From Phoebastria nigripes (lineage: Eukaryota; Chordata; Aves; Procellariiformes; Diomedeidae), in contig JAYKAV010002397.1 of assembly GCA_035582835.1 (NCBI GenBank), positions 62,001 to 126,000 on the forward strand: a stretch of DNA of 64,000 nt, in the 5' to 3' direction. Under the pieces are notes generated by a model. The model was not told where the DNA came from. It did no database searches and worked only from the letters and a program-made list of their open reading frames with translations. Shown piece after piece: positions 61,616 through 64,000 of the stretch. The position numbers and the translations under genes were made by a program. Each line of letters starts with the position of its first letter. Position 1 is the stretch's first letter.

Positions 61616-64000
61616 GGAGATCTTAAAGATCTTTACCACCTCATTTTTAAGATGGTTTGGATGTTTCAACAAGTCACATTTGGGGAATTCTTGTGTAGCA
61701 CACACATGAAAAATATTTTCTTTTGAATGGAAGTTTGGTGTCAGGCAGCAATGCAGAATGGAGCACAGTAACTGCTGAAGTTTCTATGGCCTATTTTCCC
61801 TGTTTGAATTGAAGTATTTACTGTCATATGACAGTAAGTTCTTAGAGAAAAAACGCTTGTTATCTTCTTGCATATATAGATGCATTTATCATCATTATAT
61901 TGGGACTTTTTTATTATTATTATTAATTTTCCCCACCTTATTTGGAGCACTGGGAATTAGGGTCTGTAACTGTGTGTAGCAAGTCAGTTATTTAATTGGA
62001 GCCACATTTGTAAACAATTTTAGTACTCAAAAGCACTTAAACGCACATTTTTTGTCTCTTAGCATATCTAAAGATTTGTTGGTAGTTTGGGGTTGTTTTT
62101 TTTTTAATTCTTTTCTTGTCATACGTAGGAGAAACAGTGAATATAAAGCACTGAATATAAATAAATGAATATACATTCTTTTAACAAACTGATATCACAG
62201 ATATCAGCATGAACACTATGTAAAAGATAAGCTTGAAAAGATGTGAAAACACATGCACTTAAAATGTCTGCTTACTTCCTACAAGTAAGTGCTGTTCAAT
62301 ACCACCATAGTCTTAAAGACTGATTCCTATTACAGATATTTTTCAAGTAGGAGAGATATCATGCTTACCCTGCTACCATATACCATAAAATATGTTACCA
62401 TATACAACATGATACCACCTCAAGTATGAGAAAAACCACAGGGAGTAGTGCCAGTCAACAGATTTTACTAGATCATAGTCTAAGCACTAGTAAAAAAAAA
62501 AAATCTTCTCTTACAGAGTACGGGAAAAGTAAGCGCAACAAAAGTATGTATTGCTATTGTCTTAAGTCTAGAAATATATGTTAATACAGCATACTAAAAG
62601 AGCATCCAGTCCCCTTCCTTCCCCTAAAAAACAAGCATCGCTGAAGATTATTTCTGCTGAATACCAAGACAGGTTAGAAGGCACACCTAACAAAGTATTA
62701 AAAAGTATAAAAAATGTTGCAAATATGTTTACATCTTATTGAATTTTAATTTGGAATATCTGTACCACATTAGTTGCTAATAATTAAATAAATACTTCAC
62801 AACTAGAAGTGCTTTCAGAAAGAGGAGTGAATATTTTCAAGGGAGAGAAAGGAGGAACAAATTTCATATTTTCAGGGACCATTTAATTTTTGTTTACAAC
62901 CAATTCCAGCCATTCAGTAACTGTGAAACTGTGCTAGTTAAAATTTTCTTGCTTAAATGCTGTTGCACATTAGAACAGAGAGGAAAAAGACAAAGATAGT
63001 TCCTTTTTAACATATCCATAAAGAAACAGGGATCCTCGACAACATGGCAACTCCCAGCCATCTTCCAAATTCCTTTAAGGAAACTGCAACATGTTCCAAT
63101 CGAGAAAGAAGAGTAAGAGGGAGAAAGCAGATATTTAAACATCAGAACACCATTTAAGACAACATACATTGTATGCCGTATCAGTTACTTTTTTTGAATC
63201 AGGGGAGTAAAAACCAAAAAAGACAAAAGTATTTCCCTTGTCTCCTTTCTAAACTTGTGTCAATATTCTGAAAAGTGGTTTTTTTTCTGCTGTTTGTCAT
63301 ATCCCATCAAGTCACCACCAACGCATACAATTTCTCCAGATATACACAAGAATGGGTAAATAACAAACAAAAATGCCAGTGTTTAGCCTAAAAACCACCA
63401 CGAATGTCCTCAGCTTTAATCCTGTGACTTCTGATCCTGTCAAGATATATTCCTTTCAAGAAACATCTCTACTTTTGAAACATATGCTGACATCCTCACT
63501 GCCACTTTAACACTTCAAGAACATTAAATTTTAAATGAACAAACAAGGGAAACACTCATCATTTTTTAATTCAAATACTGTCGCTGGCTCCATATGCCAA
63601 AACATCCAGAAAGCATTTTTCTGCAATACCACAGTAATCAAGGAACGTTGCTAAGGAGAACCTTTTTTTTAAATAAAAAAAAAATAAAATAAACAAAAAA
63701 CCCCTGACTCCCAGATTATGTAACATGCAAATTCAGTTTCACCTTCAAAGTAGCGTCGCGTAACATAAAGCCAAAGAGACCACAAGAAGCAGTTCATAAG
63801 ACTGGAAAAGCCTCCTCAGGACTCAATAAAGAACCATTCCCCCAAAGGAAAATATATCAGAATTGCAAATTCATATAATCAATTGATTCAGAAGATGCTT
63901 TCCTTAAAAAAAAAATTCTTACTTCTTTTATAAATTCCTTACGTTAAGGGGTGAAGAATTCCAAAGTCTATATATGCCCCAAATAGCAGAAAGAAAATTA

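Larger units (their letters stand above)
33745..64000 (-). other. SPRED1 intron 1 (3' part; continues past window)
   Basis: The stretch right of the exon 2 acceptor shows no match for the expected short exon 1 (acidic, starting MSEE in human) and no CpG island, so it is taken as intron 1, which is also very long in human SPRED1. It contains the CR1 copy, a possible L3 tail, several A, T, C and G homopolymers and low-complexity stretches. I saw no second gene on either strand; open frames are at most about 110 codons and featureless. Confidence 0.75.

Overview
The window looks like avian nuclear DNA. It is AT-rich and sparsely repetitive, its recognisable mobile elements are CR1-type LINE fragments, and the one gene found is a vertebrate gene split by long introns. 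Isolated 'n' characters scattered through the sequence suggest a draft assembly with uncalled or polymorphic bases. The species cannot be named from the sequence.

The gene is SPRED1 (Sprouty-related, EVH1 domain-containing 1) on the minus strand, read from right to left. Five coding exons join in frame: exon 2 (33570-33744), exon 3 (25381-25549), exon 4 (24019-24068), exon 5 (15342-15500) and the terminal exon (9768-10427). All the splice sites follow GT-AG. Exon 1, expected to code about 11 residues plus the promoter and CpG island, is not visible and should lie beyond 64000. Exons 2-3 encode the EVH1 domain. The terminal exon encodes the c-Kit-binding region and the cysteine-rich Sprouty domain. 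The predicted protein is about 414 residues, against 444 for human SPRED1. Most of the difference is the block matching human exon 6, for which I see only a decayed relic near 11891-11983.

Layout: 1 to about 3454 is downstream flank with one antisense CR1 fragment and a TTTA repeat. From about 3455 to 9767 is the probable long 3' UTR, holding candidate polyadenylation signals, a miR-126 seed match and six Pumilio-type motifs. From 9768 to 33744 are the coding exons and introns 2-5. From 33745 to 64000 is part of intron 1, with a 3' CR1 copy at about 38200-38865, several homopolymer tracts and a 36-base G run at 61579-61614. I found no second protein-coding gene, no tRNA or rRNA gene and no new gene system. 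The most interesting observations are the apparent loss of exon 6 and the post-transcriptional site content of the 3' UTR.
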